Assembly (NCBI GenBank): GCA_009391845.1 | Contig: QWJG01000005.1 | Coordinates: forward strand, 1 to 57,237 | Direction: 5' to 3' | DNA length: 57,237 nucleotides | DNA from: Chloroflexota bacterium | GTDB taxonomy: Bacteria > Chloroflexota > Dehalococcoidia > UBA2979 | In this document: in pieces, positions 43,417-52,522 of the stretch | How positions within the stretch are numbered: the stretch's first letter is position 1 | Layout of the letters: the number at the start of each line of letters is the position of its first letter | Notes under the pieces: model-generated | The model's database searches: none | What the model saw: only the letters and a program-made list of their open reading frames with translations | Told to the model about the DNA's origin: nothing | Program-made: the position numbers and the translations under genes

Positions 43417-44268
43417 TCAGGGTCGGAAAGGGCGCTCGATGTCAGGTTCCCAGGCCGCGAGGCGCGTCCGCATCACCTCGATCGCCTCGGCATGCTCGTC
43501 GACCAGCAGGAACCCTCGATCGTTGCGGGCGGCGGCCTCGCCCGTGGTGCCGGATCCGGCGAAAAAGTCCGCGACCAGACCGCCGGGATTGGAGTGCACT
43601 CGAACGATGCGATTGAGGACCGCCAGCGGCTTCTGCGTGGGATAGCCGGTGCGCTCCGCGCCGGAGGTGGGGACGATCGTCTGCCACCACACGTCCGTCG
43701 GTACCTTGCCGCGCGCGGCCTTCTCCTCGGTCACCAGCTTCGGAGCCATGTACGGGATGCGGTCGATCGCGTCGTAGTTGAACGTGTAGTTCGCAGGGTC
43801 CTTCGCGTACCAGAGGATCACGTCATGCTTCGCGGGCCAGCGTCGTTTCGACCGCCCGCCGTAGTCGTACGCCCAGACGATCTCGTTCATGAAGCTGTCC
43901 CGGCCGAAGAGCCCGTCCAGCAGCACCTTCGCGTAGTGCGACTCGCGAGGATCGAGGTGCAGGAAGAGCGACCCGTTCGCCGCCAGCACGCGGTGACACT
44001 CGACGAGCCGCGGTTCGAGGAATCCGAGGAAGTCGTCGAAAGCGTCGTTGAAGGCTTGTGAACCAAGTTCGGTGGTGCGGTAACGGTGACCACCGAAGCC
44101 GGTGCGATCGCCGGGCGCCCCGCCATCCTCGACGCGTTCCGCGCGCACCGTGGTGCGGCGCTGTGTGCGCCCGGTGTTGAAGGGCGGATCGAGGTAGATC
44201 AGATCGATCGACGCGTCCGGAAGCGACCGCAAGACCTCGAGGTTGTCGGCGAGCACGATGCGCCGCAT
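43417..44268 (-). CDS. DNA (adenine-N6 or cytosine-N4) methyltransferase, beta class, orphan
   Basis: 283 residues from ATG 44268, 16 nt after the argG stop. Motif IV IYLDPPFNTG precedes, and motif I ADFFAGSGTTGEAA follows near the C-terminus, the order of beta-class DNA methyltransferases such as CcrM or MboII-type enzymes. TGYPTQKPLAVLNRIV is the usual motif X region. No restriction enzyme is nearby. The target sequence cannot be told. Confidence 0.9.
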   Translation of the reverse strand: MRRIVLADNLEVLRSLPDASIDLIYLDPPFNTGRTQRRTTVRAERVEDGGAPGDRTGFGGHRYRTTELGSQAFNDAFDDFLGFLEPRLVECHRVLAANGSLFLHLDPRESHYAKVLLDGLFGRDSFMNEIVWAYDYGGRSKRRWPAKHDVILWYAKDPANYTFNYDAIDRIPYMAPKLVTEEKAARGKVPTDVWWQTIVPTSGAERTGYPTQKPLAVLNRIVRVHSNPGGLVADFFAGSGTTGEAAARNDRGFLLVDEHAEAIEVMRTRLAAWEPDIERPFRP

Positions 44269-44284
44269 CGGCCCGCCCACGTGG

Positions 44285-45535
44285 CTAGCGGTCGCTGCTA
44301 TCGCGGGGCGGAGCGGCGAGGTGCAGCGGGTCGCGCTTGTCCTGCAGAAGCTGGCGGTGCGCCTGCACCTGTACCGCGAGGCCGTGCAGCTTGATGAAGC
44401 CCTGCGCGGCCTTCTGGTCGAACAGGTCGTCGTCGCCGTAGGTGGCGAGTTCCTTGCTGTAGAGGCTGCGTGCGGCCTGCTTGCCGAGCGTGCGGACGTT
44501 GCCACGGTGGAGCTGGATGCGCACCTCGCCAGTCACGTCCTGCTGCGAGGACTGCACGTACGCCGCGAGGTCGCGGTGGTGCGCGCTGAACCAGTGGCCG
44601 CCGTACACCAGGTCGGCGTACTCGTCGGCGACGCGCGCCTTCATCCGGTGCTGGGCCTTCGAGAGCGTGAGCTGCTCAAGCTGCTTGTGCGCGGCGATCA
44701 GGATCACCGCCGCCGGTGCCTCGTAGACCTCGCGCGACTTAATGCCGACGACGCGGTCCTCGACCATGTCGATGCGCCCGACGCCGTGCTCGGCGCCGAG
44801 GTTGGAGAGACGCTGGACGAGCGAGACGGGGTCGAGGCGCTCTCCGTCGAGCGAGACGGGGATGCCCTGCTCGAAAGCGATCTCGATCACGGCGGGCTCA
44901 GCCGGCGTGTCATCGATGTTGCGCGTCCAGAACCAGACGTCGGCGGGCGGCTCGGCCCACGGGTCCTCGAGCTCACCGCACTCCACCGAGCGACCCCAGA
45001 GGTTCTCGTCGGTGGAGTAGGGCGCCTCGGTGGTCTGGCGGACGGTGATGCCGTGCTTGGCGGCGTAGGCGAGCGCCGCGTCGCGGCTCATCTCGTTCTC
45101 GCGCGCGGTGCCAATGATCTTGAGGTCGGCCGCCAGCGTGCCGATCGCGATATCGAGGCGGACCTGGTCGTTCCCCTTGCCGGTGCAGCCGTGCGCCACC
45201 GCCGTTGCGCCGATCGCGCGCGCCTTGTCGACCAGCAGCTTCGCGATCAACGGCCGTCCGAGGGCGGTCGCGAGCGGGTACTCGCCCTGGTAGAGCGCGT
45301 TCGCCTGCAGCGCCGGGAACACGAAGTAGTTGAGGAAGTCCTCCTTCGCGTCGACCAGCTCGACGCTCGCGGCGCCGGCCTGCTCGCCGCGCAAACGCGC
45401 GCCCTCGATGTCGGGCAGGTTGCCAAGGTCGACCGTGAGGCAGTGCACCTCGTAGCCGTAGGTCTCCTGGAGCCACTTGCAGGCAACGGACGTGTCCAGC
45501 CCGCCGGAGTAGGCGAGCACGATCTTCTCGGTCAT
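44285..45535 (-). CDS. argG: Argininosuccinate synthase
   Basis: 416 residues. The PP-loop LAYSGGLDTSVACKWL binds ATP. Further motifs are TGKGNDQVRLD and GRSVECGELEDPW; the latter and the C-terminal HRGNVRTLGKQAARSLYSKEL are typical. It joins citrulline and aspartate. The C-terminus has a short Pro/Asp-rich tail. Between argD and the orphan DNA methyltransferase on the same strand. Confidence 0.97.
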   Translation of the reverse strand: MTEKIVLAYSGGLDTSVACKWLQETYGYEVHCLTVDLGNLPDIEGARLRGEQAGAASVELVDAKEDFLNYFVFPALQANALYQGEYPLATALGRPLIAKLLVDKARAIGATAVAHGCTGKGNDQVRLDIAIGTLAADLKIIGTARENEMSRDAALAYAAKHGITVRQTTEAPYSTDENLWGRSVECGELEDPWAEPPADVWFWTRNIDDTPAEPAVIEIAFEQGIPVSLDGERLDPVSLVQRLSNLGAEHGVGRIDMVEDRVVGIKSREVYEAPAAVILIAAHKQLEQLTLSKAQHRMKARVADEYADLVYGGHWFSAHHRDLAAYVQSSQQDVTGEVRIQLHRGNVRTLGKQAARSLYSKELATYGDDDLFDQKAAQGFIKLHGLAVQVQAHRQLLQDKRDPLHLAAPPRDSSDR

Positions 45536-45591
45536 GAGACCCCCATCGGGAGTGAGAGCAGGCGGAGATTGGGTGCGGGTGCGAACCCCGC

Positions 45592-46782
45592 CTATTTGGC
45601 CTCGAGCTCGGTCAATACCGCTTCCACGATATCAACGGCCTGATCGATCTCGGCAGCCGTGACGGTCAGTGGCGGCATGAACCGCACGCGATTCGGGCGA
45701 ACGGGGTTCAGCAGCAGTCCGCGCTCGCGCGCCTTGGTCGCCACCTCGCCCGCGACGTCTTCGGCCAGTTCGAGCCGGCGGAGGAGCCCGCCGCCCGCCT
45801 CGCCGATCACCAGCGGGTGGCGATCCTCGAGGCCCGCGAGTCGCTGGCTGAGCTGCTGGCCGCGCGCCTTCGCGTTCTCCAGGACGCCTCGCGCGTGGAG
45901 TTGGCGCACCACGTAGGCGCCCGCTGCCGTGGCGAGCGGGTTGCCGCCGAAGGTGGATCCGTGGTCGCCCGGTACGAAGACGCAGGCGTGCTCCTTCGCG
46001 AGGACGGCTCCGAGCGGGACCCCGCCGGCGATGCCTTTCGCGGACGTCATGATGTCCGGCTCCACGCCCGCCTGCTCGTACGCCCAGACCGTGCCGGTTC
46101 GTCCGATGCCGGTCTGGATCTCGTCGAGGATTAACAGGATTCCCTGCTCGTCGCACCAGGCGCGGACCTGCTTCAGATAGTCGGCGTCCGGCACATTGAC
46201 GCCGCCCTCGCCCTGGATCGGCTCGAGCATGATTGCCGCCGTGCGCGGTGTGGTCGCTTCGCGCAGGGCCGCCATGCTGTTGTAGTCGACGAAGACGAAG
46301 CCGGGCGTTGGCGGGCCGAACGGCTCGCGGTACGCGGGGGTTCCGGTCGCGGCCACGGTCGTCAGCGTCCGGCCGTGGAAGCTGTTGTGCGTCGAGATGA
46401 TCTCGTAGGCGCCGTCGCGGTTCTGGATGCCCCACTTCCGCGCGAGCTTGATCGCCGCCTCATTGGCCTCGGCGCCGGAGTTCGCGAAGAAGACGCGATC
46501 GAGGACGGAGTGCTCGATGAGCCATTCGCCCAGCTCGATCTGCGGGACCGTGTAGAAGATGTTCGAGACGTGGATCAGCGTCCGCGCCTGCTTCGAGATC
46601 ACCTCGGCCAGACCCTCATCGGCGTGGCCCAGGGTGTCCGAGGCGATGCCGGCGATGAAGTCGAGGTATTCGTTGCCCTCGTCGTCCCAGACACGCGTGC
46701 CCTCACCGCGAACCAGCGTGATCGGCAGACGGCGGCCGGTCTGCATATGAATCGCCGCTTCTCGGGAGGGAATGTCGCCCAC
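45592..46782 (-). CDS. argD: Acetylornithine aminotransferase
   Basis: 396 residues. GTG 46782 is chosen because AAGGAG lies 7 nt upstream, inside what would be the extension from GTG 46806. Class III PLP aminotransferase: FFANSGAEANEAAIKLAR, HGRTLTTVAATG, LLILDEIQTGIGRTG and the PLP lysine Lys249 in TSAKGIAGGVPLGA. It makes N-acetylornithine from the semialdehyde. The later VREVRG-type loop reads GEAGGGLL, a minor oddity. Confidence 0.93.
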   Translation of the reverse strand: MGDIPSREAAIHMQTGRRLPITLVRGEGTRVWDDEGNEYLDFIAGIASDTLGHADEGLAEVISKQARTLIHVSNIFYTVPQIELGEWLIEHSVLDRVFFANSGAEANEAAIKLARKWGIQNRDGAYEIISTHNSFHGRTLTTVAATGTPAYREPFGPPTPGFVFVDYNSMAALREATTPRTAAIMLEPIQGEGGVNVPDADYLKQVRAWCDEQGILLILDEIQTGIGRTGTVWAYEQAGVEPDIMTSAKGIAGGVPLGAVLAKEHACVFVPGDHGSTFGGNPLATAAGAYVVRQLHARGVLENAKARGQQLSQRLAGLEDRHPLVIGEAGGGLLRRLELAEDVAGEVATKARERGLLLNPVRPNRVRFMPPLTVTAAEIDQAVDIVEAVLTELEAK

Positions 46783-47059
46783 GGTCTGTCTCCTTGTGTT
46801 GGGCACGTGTGCATTGAGGAACAGACAGCCTACCGCGCGGCGAGGGCGCGGTCGCGTGACCGAGCGTCAAGGCTTGCCGTTTTCAGCACTCCACCACGCG
46901 GTGATCGCGTCCGGACGGCCATTGTTACTGCGGATCGAGTGACCGAAGCCTGCCTCGATGCGTCGATCGTGGACTCACGCGATGGTGAGACACCAGCGCG
47001 AGCTCCGACCGCCGAGGGCGGTCGGGCGAACGAGGGCTATCGGGCTGCCGAGGGGCTGC

Positions 47060-49870
47060 CTAGTTGCCGGATGCCTGCTCGCGCTCGATCGCGTCGAGGA
47101 GTGCCCGCAGCCGGTTGAGGTCGGCCTCTGCGGCGTCCGCGGCGTCGCGGGCGTCCCGCAGCAACTCGCTCAGGCTGCCGCTGGGCGTTCCGCTGCCCGG
47201 TACCGCGGTTGGCGTGGCATCGGTCGTGATCACGCCGCCGCCAAGGTCACCGGCCCCGGGGAGGCTCGACGCGGCGCGTCCAAGGACGACTTCCAGCGCG
47301 CGCTCGAAGGTCGGCTCCATCGCGATCGCGTTGCCGTTGGCGACGACGACGCGGACCAGCTCCGGCAGCCGCGAGTTCTCGGCCTGGAGGTAGATCGGTT
47401 CGACGAAGAGGAACGACTGACCGATCGGGATCATCAGCAGGTTGCCGCGGATCACCTCGGAGCCGGCCTGGTCCCACAGCGTGATCTGCTGCGAGATGCC
47501 CGGGTTCTGGTCGATGCGCGCCTCGATCTGTGCCGGGCCGAAGACGAGGTCGTCGGTGGGGAAGCGGTAGGCGCGGAGCGATCCGTACTCGTCGCCATCC
47601 GATCGCCCGGCCAGCCAGGCGACGGTGTTCTGCCGGTTGCGCGGCGTGAACGGCATGATCAGCACGAACTCGAGCTGCTCTTCGACATCAGGCTCGGCGC
47701 TCGGGAGCGTCATCAAGACGTAGTACGGCTCAACCGGCTGCTCTTGCTGGCGGAACCGTTCCGTCGGGATGTTCCAGACGTCCTCGCCGATGAAGAACAC
47801 GTCCGGATTGGTGATGTGGTAGCGCAGGTACAGCTCTGCCTGAAGCGAGAACATGTCCAACGGGTAGCGGAGGTGGTCGCGGATCGCCTGCGGCATCTCC
47901 GCGTCAGGCGCGAACAGGTCCGGGAAAATCTTCGCCCAGGTGGCGGCAACCGGATCATCCGAGTCTTGGAGGTAGAACGTCATGTCGCCAGTGACGGCGT
48001 CCACGACGATCTTCACGCTATCCCGGATGTAGTTCACCGAGCCACGTGATTGCTGCGAGTAGGGGAACCGGTCGGACACCGTGTAGGCCGACTGGATCCA
48101 GATGATCCGCCCGTCGAGGATCACCATGTACGGATCCTGGTCGAGCACGAGGAACGGCGCGACCTTGTCGATCCGGTTCTGGATGCTCCGGTGGATCAGC
48201 AGGCGCGAGTCGCTGTTGATCTGCCCCGAGATCATGAGGTTGGTGTCGCCGAGTTCCCAGGCGAGCGCGAACCGACGCGCGAACGAGGAGAGTTCGATGC
48301 CGCGCTTCGGCTCGTAGAACGTCTCCGCGTTGCCTTCACCCAGCGGGTAGTCGAACTCCGGCTCGTTCGAGTTGAGGATCACGTACTCGTTCGTGATCTC
48401 GCCGAAGTAGATCCGGGATCCCTCGATCGACAGCTCGAGCTGCTCGCTCACGGGCGGGATGTCGCGTGTGATGAAGTCCGGCAGGCCCTCCTCGAGGACC
48501 TCATTGACCGGCGCCACGACGGCGCCGAATCCGTGCGTCAACTGGAGCCGCTCGCGCGTCCAGTTCCGTTCCTGCGCGCGGCTGATGTCCAGCTCACGCG
48601 GCGACAGCATCACCTGTCGTACCTGGCCATCGAGGACGTAGCGATCCACGTCGACGTCGTTGAACAGGTAGAACTGGCGGATCGCCTGCACCTGGTTGAA
48701 GGTGTCACGCAGCGGACGCGGGTCCAGGATGCGGATGTTGTCGATGGTCTGCGGGTTCGCGGCGAGCGCCTCACGCGTGACCGACTGCTCCGCCGGGAAC
48801 TGCGTCTCGACGATCTCGGCGAGGCCGTAGGCGAACCGCGTCGCGTCGATGTTGCGCGCGATGTACTGCTCTTCGCGCTCACGTTCGTTCGGCTCGACCT
48901 GGAACGACTGAACGAAGTTCGGGTAGAGGACGCCGCCCAGCAGTCCAGTGACGGCCCACAGCCCGAAGGCGAACAACGGCAGGCGGTAGCTGTCCTGCGA
49001 CAGGAAGGCGTTGGCAATCGTCGCCAGCCCGGCGAACAGCGCGATGGCAATCAGGATGTAGCGGACCGGCAGCCGGGCGTTGATGTCGGTGTAGGTCGCG
49101 CCGTCCACGATGCCGCCCGGCGACAGCACGAGGTCGAAGATGCTGAGGTAGGTGCTCAACGCAATCAGCAGCAGGATGATGCCGAGCAGCACGGAGAGGT
49201 GGATCCGCATTCCGCGCGTCACGTTGAGTTCGAACCCCTGCAGGGAGAGCGAGAGTGCGTAGACCGCGCCGGCCGCGAGGGTGGAGACGATCAACAGGCC
49301 GAGGAACCAGCCCTGGATGAGCTGATACGCGGGCAGACTGAACATGTAGAAGGAGATGTCACGCCCGAACTGCGGGTCTTCTCGGCCGAACTCGACGCCG
49401 TTCAGCCACGAGAGCACGGTCTCCCATGAGCCGCCGGCCACCGAGCCGAAGATCACCCCGAGGAAAATCGTTCCGGCGATCAGCACCACCGCGACGATCC
49501 GCCGCAGCGCGACCACGTCGACTTCCTCGATGAAGGACTCCTCGGGGCCGCGCGGTGCGAGCCGGCGCGCGAGGAAGATGTTGGCGCCGATTACAGCGAC
49601 CGTGATCGCGGCGCCCACGAAGAACAGCGAGATACGTGCGACCAGCACCCGGCGGAAGACGCTCTGGTAGCCGACCGAGTCGAACCACAGGACATCGACG
49701 TAGATCGACTTCAGGACGCTGAGGACGATGAAACCGACGAGGACTGCCGCCGCCACGCCGATCCAGCGCAGCGGAACGGTGGATCGGAACTCCGGCATGT
49801 TACCACCAATTCGGAACGGTTCCGGGGGTGGCCCAAGGTCGCCACGTTCGCGGTCGTCGAAGAAACCCAT
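47060..49870 (-). CDS. UPF0182 (COG1615) family large membrane protein
   Basis: 936 residues from ATG 49870, 4 nt after the argB stop. About seven N-terminal membrane segments within the first 310 residues (WIGVAAAVLVGFIVLSVLK and so on) are followed by a large extracytoplasmic domain of about 600 residues. The signature DVLWFDSVGYQSVFRRV is at about 60-76. A Thr/Pro/Gly linker and a short coiled-coil (about 895-930) end the protein. Function is unknown. The unexplained position inside the arg cluster may simply be co-transcription. Confidence 0.9.
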   Translation of the reverse strand: MGFFDDRERGDLGPPPEPFRIGGNMPEFRSTVPLRWIGVAAAVLVGFIVLSVLKSIYVDVLWFDSVGYQSVFRRVLVARISLFFVGAAITVAVIGANIFLARRLAPRGPEESFIEEVDVVALRRIVAVVLIAGTIFLGVIFGSVAGGSWETVLSWLNGVEFGREDPQFGRDISFYMFSLPAYQLIQGWFLGLLIVSTLAAGAVYALSLSLQGFELNVTRGMRIHLSVLLGIILLLIALSTYLSIFDLVLSPGGIVDGATYTDINARLPVRYILIAIALFAGLATIANAFLSQDSYRLPLFAFGLWAVTGLLGGVLYPNFVQSFQVEPNEREREEQYIARNIDATRFAYGLAEIVETQFPAEQSVTREALAANPQTIDNIRILDPRPLRDTFNQVQAIRQFYLFNDVDVDRYVLDGQVRQVMLSPRELDISRAQERNWTRERLQLTHGFGAVVAPVNEVLEEGLPDFITRDIPPVSEQLELSIEGSRIYFGEITNEYVILNSNEPEFDYPLGEGNAETFYEPKRGIELSSFARRFALAWELGDTNLMISGQINSDSRLLIHRSIQNRIDKVAPFLVLDQDPYMVILDGRIIWIQSAYTVSDRFPYSQQSRGSVNYIRDSVKIVVDAVTGDMTFYLQDSDDPVAATWAKIFPDLFAPDAEMPQAIRDHLRYPLDMFSLQAELYLRYHITNPDVFFIGEDVWNIPTERFRQQEQPVEPYYVLMTLPSAEPDVEEQLEFVLIMPFTPRNRQNTVAWLAGRSDGDEYGSLRAYRFPTDDLVFGPAQIEARIDQNPGISQQITLWDQAGSEVIRGNLLMIPIGQSFLFVEPIYLQAENSRLPELVRVVVANGNAIAMEPTFERALEVVLGRAASSLPGAGDLGGGVITTDATPTAVPGSGTPSGSLSELLRDARDAADAAEADLNRLRALLDAIEREQASGN

Positions 49871-49874
49871 CGGC

Positions 49875-50654
49875 TTAGCGCTCGCCCACACGGGTGCCGA
49901 GCGGCTGATCGGTAAACAAGCGTCGGACAGTGCCTGGGAGTGTGCCGTTGGCGATAAAGGCCTCCGTGCCGGTCTCCGCCGCGCGGAGGCATGCGTCTAC
50001 CTTCGGGATCATACCACCCGTGAGGACGCCTTCCTGACGCAACGTAGCTGCGCGCTGGGCGTCCAGGGTGGCAATCAACTCACCGTTTCCATCCAGCAAG
50101 CCATCGACATCGGTCATGAACAGCAGGCGCTCAGCGTGCACTGCGCGCGCGAGCTCTCCGGCGACGGTGTCGGCGTTGATGTTCAGCGGTTGCGAGGGCC
50201 GCTCGAGGCCAATCGGCGCCACGACCGGGATCACCCCAGCGTCGATCAGGTCGGTGAAGAAGCTGGCGTCCACGCCGGTCACGCGCCCGACGAATCCCAG
50301 GCGCTCGTCGTACCGCTCGGCGTGGATCGATCCACCGTCGATACCGCTGACGCCGATCGCGCGACCGCCCAACTCCACGATCTGCGCGACCAGTCGCGCG
50401 TTCACGACGCCGCGGAGCACGCCGACCACTACGTCCAACGCGTCGGCGTTCGTCGCGCGCAGACCATCGACGAAGACCGCCTCGATCGCCATCCGCTCCA
50501 GCCAGCTGCTGATCATTGCGCCGCCACCGTGCACCACGAGTGGGCGGTGTCCCTCACGCGCGAGGGCGACGACATCCTCGAGCGTGGTGTCCTCCGCGCC
50601 GAGGGTGGAGCCGCCGATCTTGACGACAGTGATGCCAGCCGCCTGGACGGTCAT
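49875..50654 (-). CDS. argB: Acetylglutamate kinase
   Basis: 259 residues. ATG 50654 overlaps the argJ stop (ATGA). Amino-acid kinase fold: VVKIGGSTLG, PLVVHGGGAMISSWL, NINADTVAGELARAV, LLFMTDVDGLLD and LTGGMIPKVDACLRA. It phosphorylates N-acetylglutamate. Short form, similar in length to the E. coli enzyme and lacking an N-terminal helix, which argues against hexameric arginine-inhibited type. A LysZ-like role is less likely next to argJ. Confidence 0.93.
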   Translation of the reverse strand: MTVQAAGITVVKIGGSTLGAEDTTLEDVVALAREGHRPLVVHGGGAMISSWLERMAIEAVFVDGLRATNADALDVVVGVLRGVVNARLVAQIVELGGRAIGVSGIDGGSIHAERYDERLGFVGRVTGVDASFFTDLIDAGVIPVVAPIGLERPSQPLNINADTVAGELARAVHAERLLFMTDVDGLLDGNGELIATLDAQRAATLRQEGVLTGGMIPKVDACLRAAETGTEAFIANGTLPGTVRRLFTDQPLGTRVGER

Positions 50655-51886
50655 GTGGTGTAGTCCGCGTTGATGCTGACGTATTCGGCAGTCAGATCGC
50701 AGCCCCACGCGGTTGCCGTTTCGTCGCCGAGCGCGAGGTCGACGCGGAGCTGCACCTCCGCGACGTTCATCGCCTGCGACACGGCCTTGAGGTCGACGGC
50801 GGTGGGGGTCCCACTGTCGAGGACGCAATGCGGCCCCACCCAGACGGAGACCTTCTCCTGCTCGACGCGCGCGCCCGAGCGGCCGATCGCCATCATCACG
50901 CGGCCCCAGTTCGGGTCGCGCCCGGTGACCATCGTCTTCACCAGCGGCGACGAGACGATCGTCCGCGCGGCCAGCCGTGCGTCCTCCATCGTCGCGGCGC
51001 CGCCGACGACCGCTTCGATCAACGTGCTCGCGCCTTCGCCGTCGCGCGCGAGTTCGCGGGTCAGGTAGCGAGCAACACCCTCGAGGGCCTGCGCCAGCGC
51101 ACCGGCGGCCGGATGGCCGCGTCCGACCGTCTCGCCGCCGGCGGCGCCGTTCGCGAGCACCAGCACCGTGTCGCTGGTCGAGGTGTCCATGTCGATATCG
51201 AGCATGTTGAACGTGCGATCCGCGATCAGGCTGACCGCGGCCTGTAGCCACGCCCGGTCTACGGGTGCGTCGGTCGTGATGAAACCGAACATCGTCGCCA
51301 TGTCCGGGTGGATCATCCCGGAGCCCTTGGCGCAGCCGCCCACGTGATAGCTGACGCCATCGACCTCGAAGCGGACGGCCGTCTCCTTCGGTCGGGTGTC
51401 GGTGGTGAGGATCGCCCGCGCGAAGCGGTGACCGCCCTCGGGCGCCAGCTCCAACGAGGCGATACCAGCCTCGATCGGCGGCATCGGCAGCAGGCGGCCG
51501 ATCACCCCGGTGGACCCTATGAACACCTCCGAGGCGTCGATCCCAAAGCGCTCGGCGGTGAGCTGCGCCAGGCGCTCGGTGTCGCGGATGCCCTGCTGAC
51601 CGGTGACCGTGTTGGAGCAACCGGAGTTCGCGAAGATCGCGCGTCCCGCGCCGGCGGCGGTCAGCAGACGGCGCGCACGCGCCACGGCGGGGCCGGTCAC
51701 GGCGTTCTTCGTCAGCACGCCGGCGACGGTGCAGGGACGGTCGGAGAGCAGCACCCCGAGGTCGAAGCGGGGTTCGGGACCGTAGGTCTTGACACCCGTG
51801 TAGACGCCGCCAGCCGAGAAGCCGGCCGGAGTGGTCACACTACCGTCATCGAGCCAGTCCAGGCTGGGCTCGGGCGCGTCGTTCAT
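50651..51886 (-). CDS. argJ: Bifunctional ornithine acetyltransferase/N-acetylglutamate synthase
   Basis: 411 residues. ATG 51886 has AGGAG 4 nt upstream. ArgJ cuts itself before a conserved Thr, here Thr198 in KGSGMIHPDMATMFGF, to make alpha and beta chains. FANSGCSNTVTGQQG, FIGSTGVIGRLLPM, SPLVKTMVTGRDPNWGR and the C-terminal EYVSINADYTT are typical. It recycles acetyl groups from acetylornithine to glutamate. A TATACT -10 at 51933-51928 is likely the arg cluster promoter. Confidence 0.95.
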   Translation of the reverse strand: MNDAPEPSLDWLDDGSVTTPAGFSAGGVYTGVKTYGPEPRFDLGVLLSDRPCTVAGVLTKNAVTGPAVARARRLLTAAGAGRAIFANSGCSNTVTGQQGIRDTERLAQLTAERFGIDASEVFIGSTGVIGRLLPMPPIEAGIASLELAPEGGHRFARAILTTDTRPKETAVRFEVDGVSYHVGGCAKGSGMIHPDMATMFGFITTDAPVDRAWLQAAVSLIADRTFNMLDIDMDTSTSDTVLVLANGAAGGETVGRGHPAAGALAQALEGVARYLTRELARDGEGASTLIEAVVGGAATMEDARLAARTIVSSPLVKTMVTGRDPNWGRVMMAIGRSGARVEQEKVSVWVGPHCVLDSGTPTAVDLKAVSQAMNVAEVQLRVDLALGDETATAWGCDLTAEYVSINADYTT

Positions 51887-51927
51887 GACTCTCCTCGTGG
51901 ACGCCGAACGGGACGATGGAAGCGGCG

Positions 51928-51933
51928 AGTATA
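51928..51933 (-). promoter_or_regulatory. Putative -10 element of argJ
   Basis: TATACT on the minus strand lies about 41 nt upstream of the argJ start. The -35 is unclear. The divergent acetyltransferase could use the overlapping TATAGT on the other strand. Confidence 0.4.
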
Positions 51934-51997
51934 GTCACCGCCCGGCGATGACCATACCGCCGTGAGACTGGGCGAATTGTCACATCGGGAGCCGCCA

Positions 51998-52522
51998 ATG
52001 CCAGCCGTTGATCCGATCATCCGCCCCGCAACCTCGGACGATTTGCCCGCGATCAACGCGATCTACAACGAGGAGATCCGGACGGGGGTGGCGACGTGGG
52101 ACTACGAGCCGTGGACGCTCGAAGCGCGCGAACGGTGGTTTCAGGACCACGACCCGGCGGAGCCGGTGCTCGTGGCGGAGGTCGACGGTCAGGTTGTGGG
52201 CTTCGCGTATCTGTCTCTGTATCGGCCGAAGTTCGGCTACCGGTTCACCCGTGAGGACACAGTCTACCTCGATCCGCTGTTTCAGGGGCGTGGTCTCGGA
52301 CGTCGTCTCCTCCAGGCACTGGTCGATCAAGCGCGCGGGCGGGACATACGGACGTTGCTTGCGGTGATCGAGTCGAGCAACGAGGCGAGCATCGCGTTGC
52401 ACGAGCGACTCGGCTTCGTGCGCTGCGCCCACCACCACGAGGTCGGGTACAAGTTTGGCCGCTGGCTCGACTCGGTCGATCTGGAGTTGCGGCTTTCCGC
52501 GGGCGGGCCCGACGAGGCTTAG
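51998..52522 (+). CDS. GNAT acetyltransferase, phosphinothricin/methionine-sulfone N-acetyltransferase-like
   Basis: 174 residues from ATG 51998 (GGGAG upstream). Starts IIRPATSDDLPAINAIYNEE, very like the PAT/MddA group (RxAxxxDxxxIxxIYNxxV). VVGFAYLSLY and VYLDPLFQGRGLGRRLLQAL are the acetyl-CoA loop; ASIALHERLGFVR and VGYKFGRWLD are typical. These enzymes acetylate glutamine analogues; the exact substrate is unproven. The stop overlaps that of nth. Confidence 0.85.
   Translation: MPAVDPIIRPATSDDLPAINAIYNEEIRTGVATWDYEPWTLEARERWFQDHDPAEPVLVAEVDGQVVGFAYLSLYRPKFGYRFTREDTVYLDPLFQGRGLGRRLLQALVDQARGRDIRTLLAVIESSNEASIALHERLGFVRCAHHHEVGYKFGRWLDSVDLELRLSAGGPDEA

Noticed and set aside
48050..49429. 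459-codon plus-strand open frame over the UPF0182 gene
   Set aside because: Antisense shadow; no start signal and no motif.
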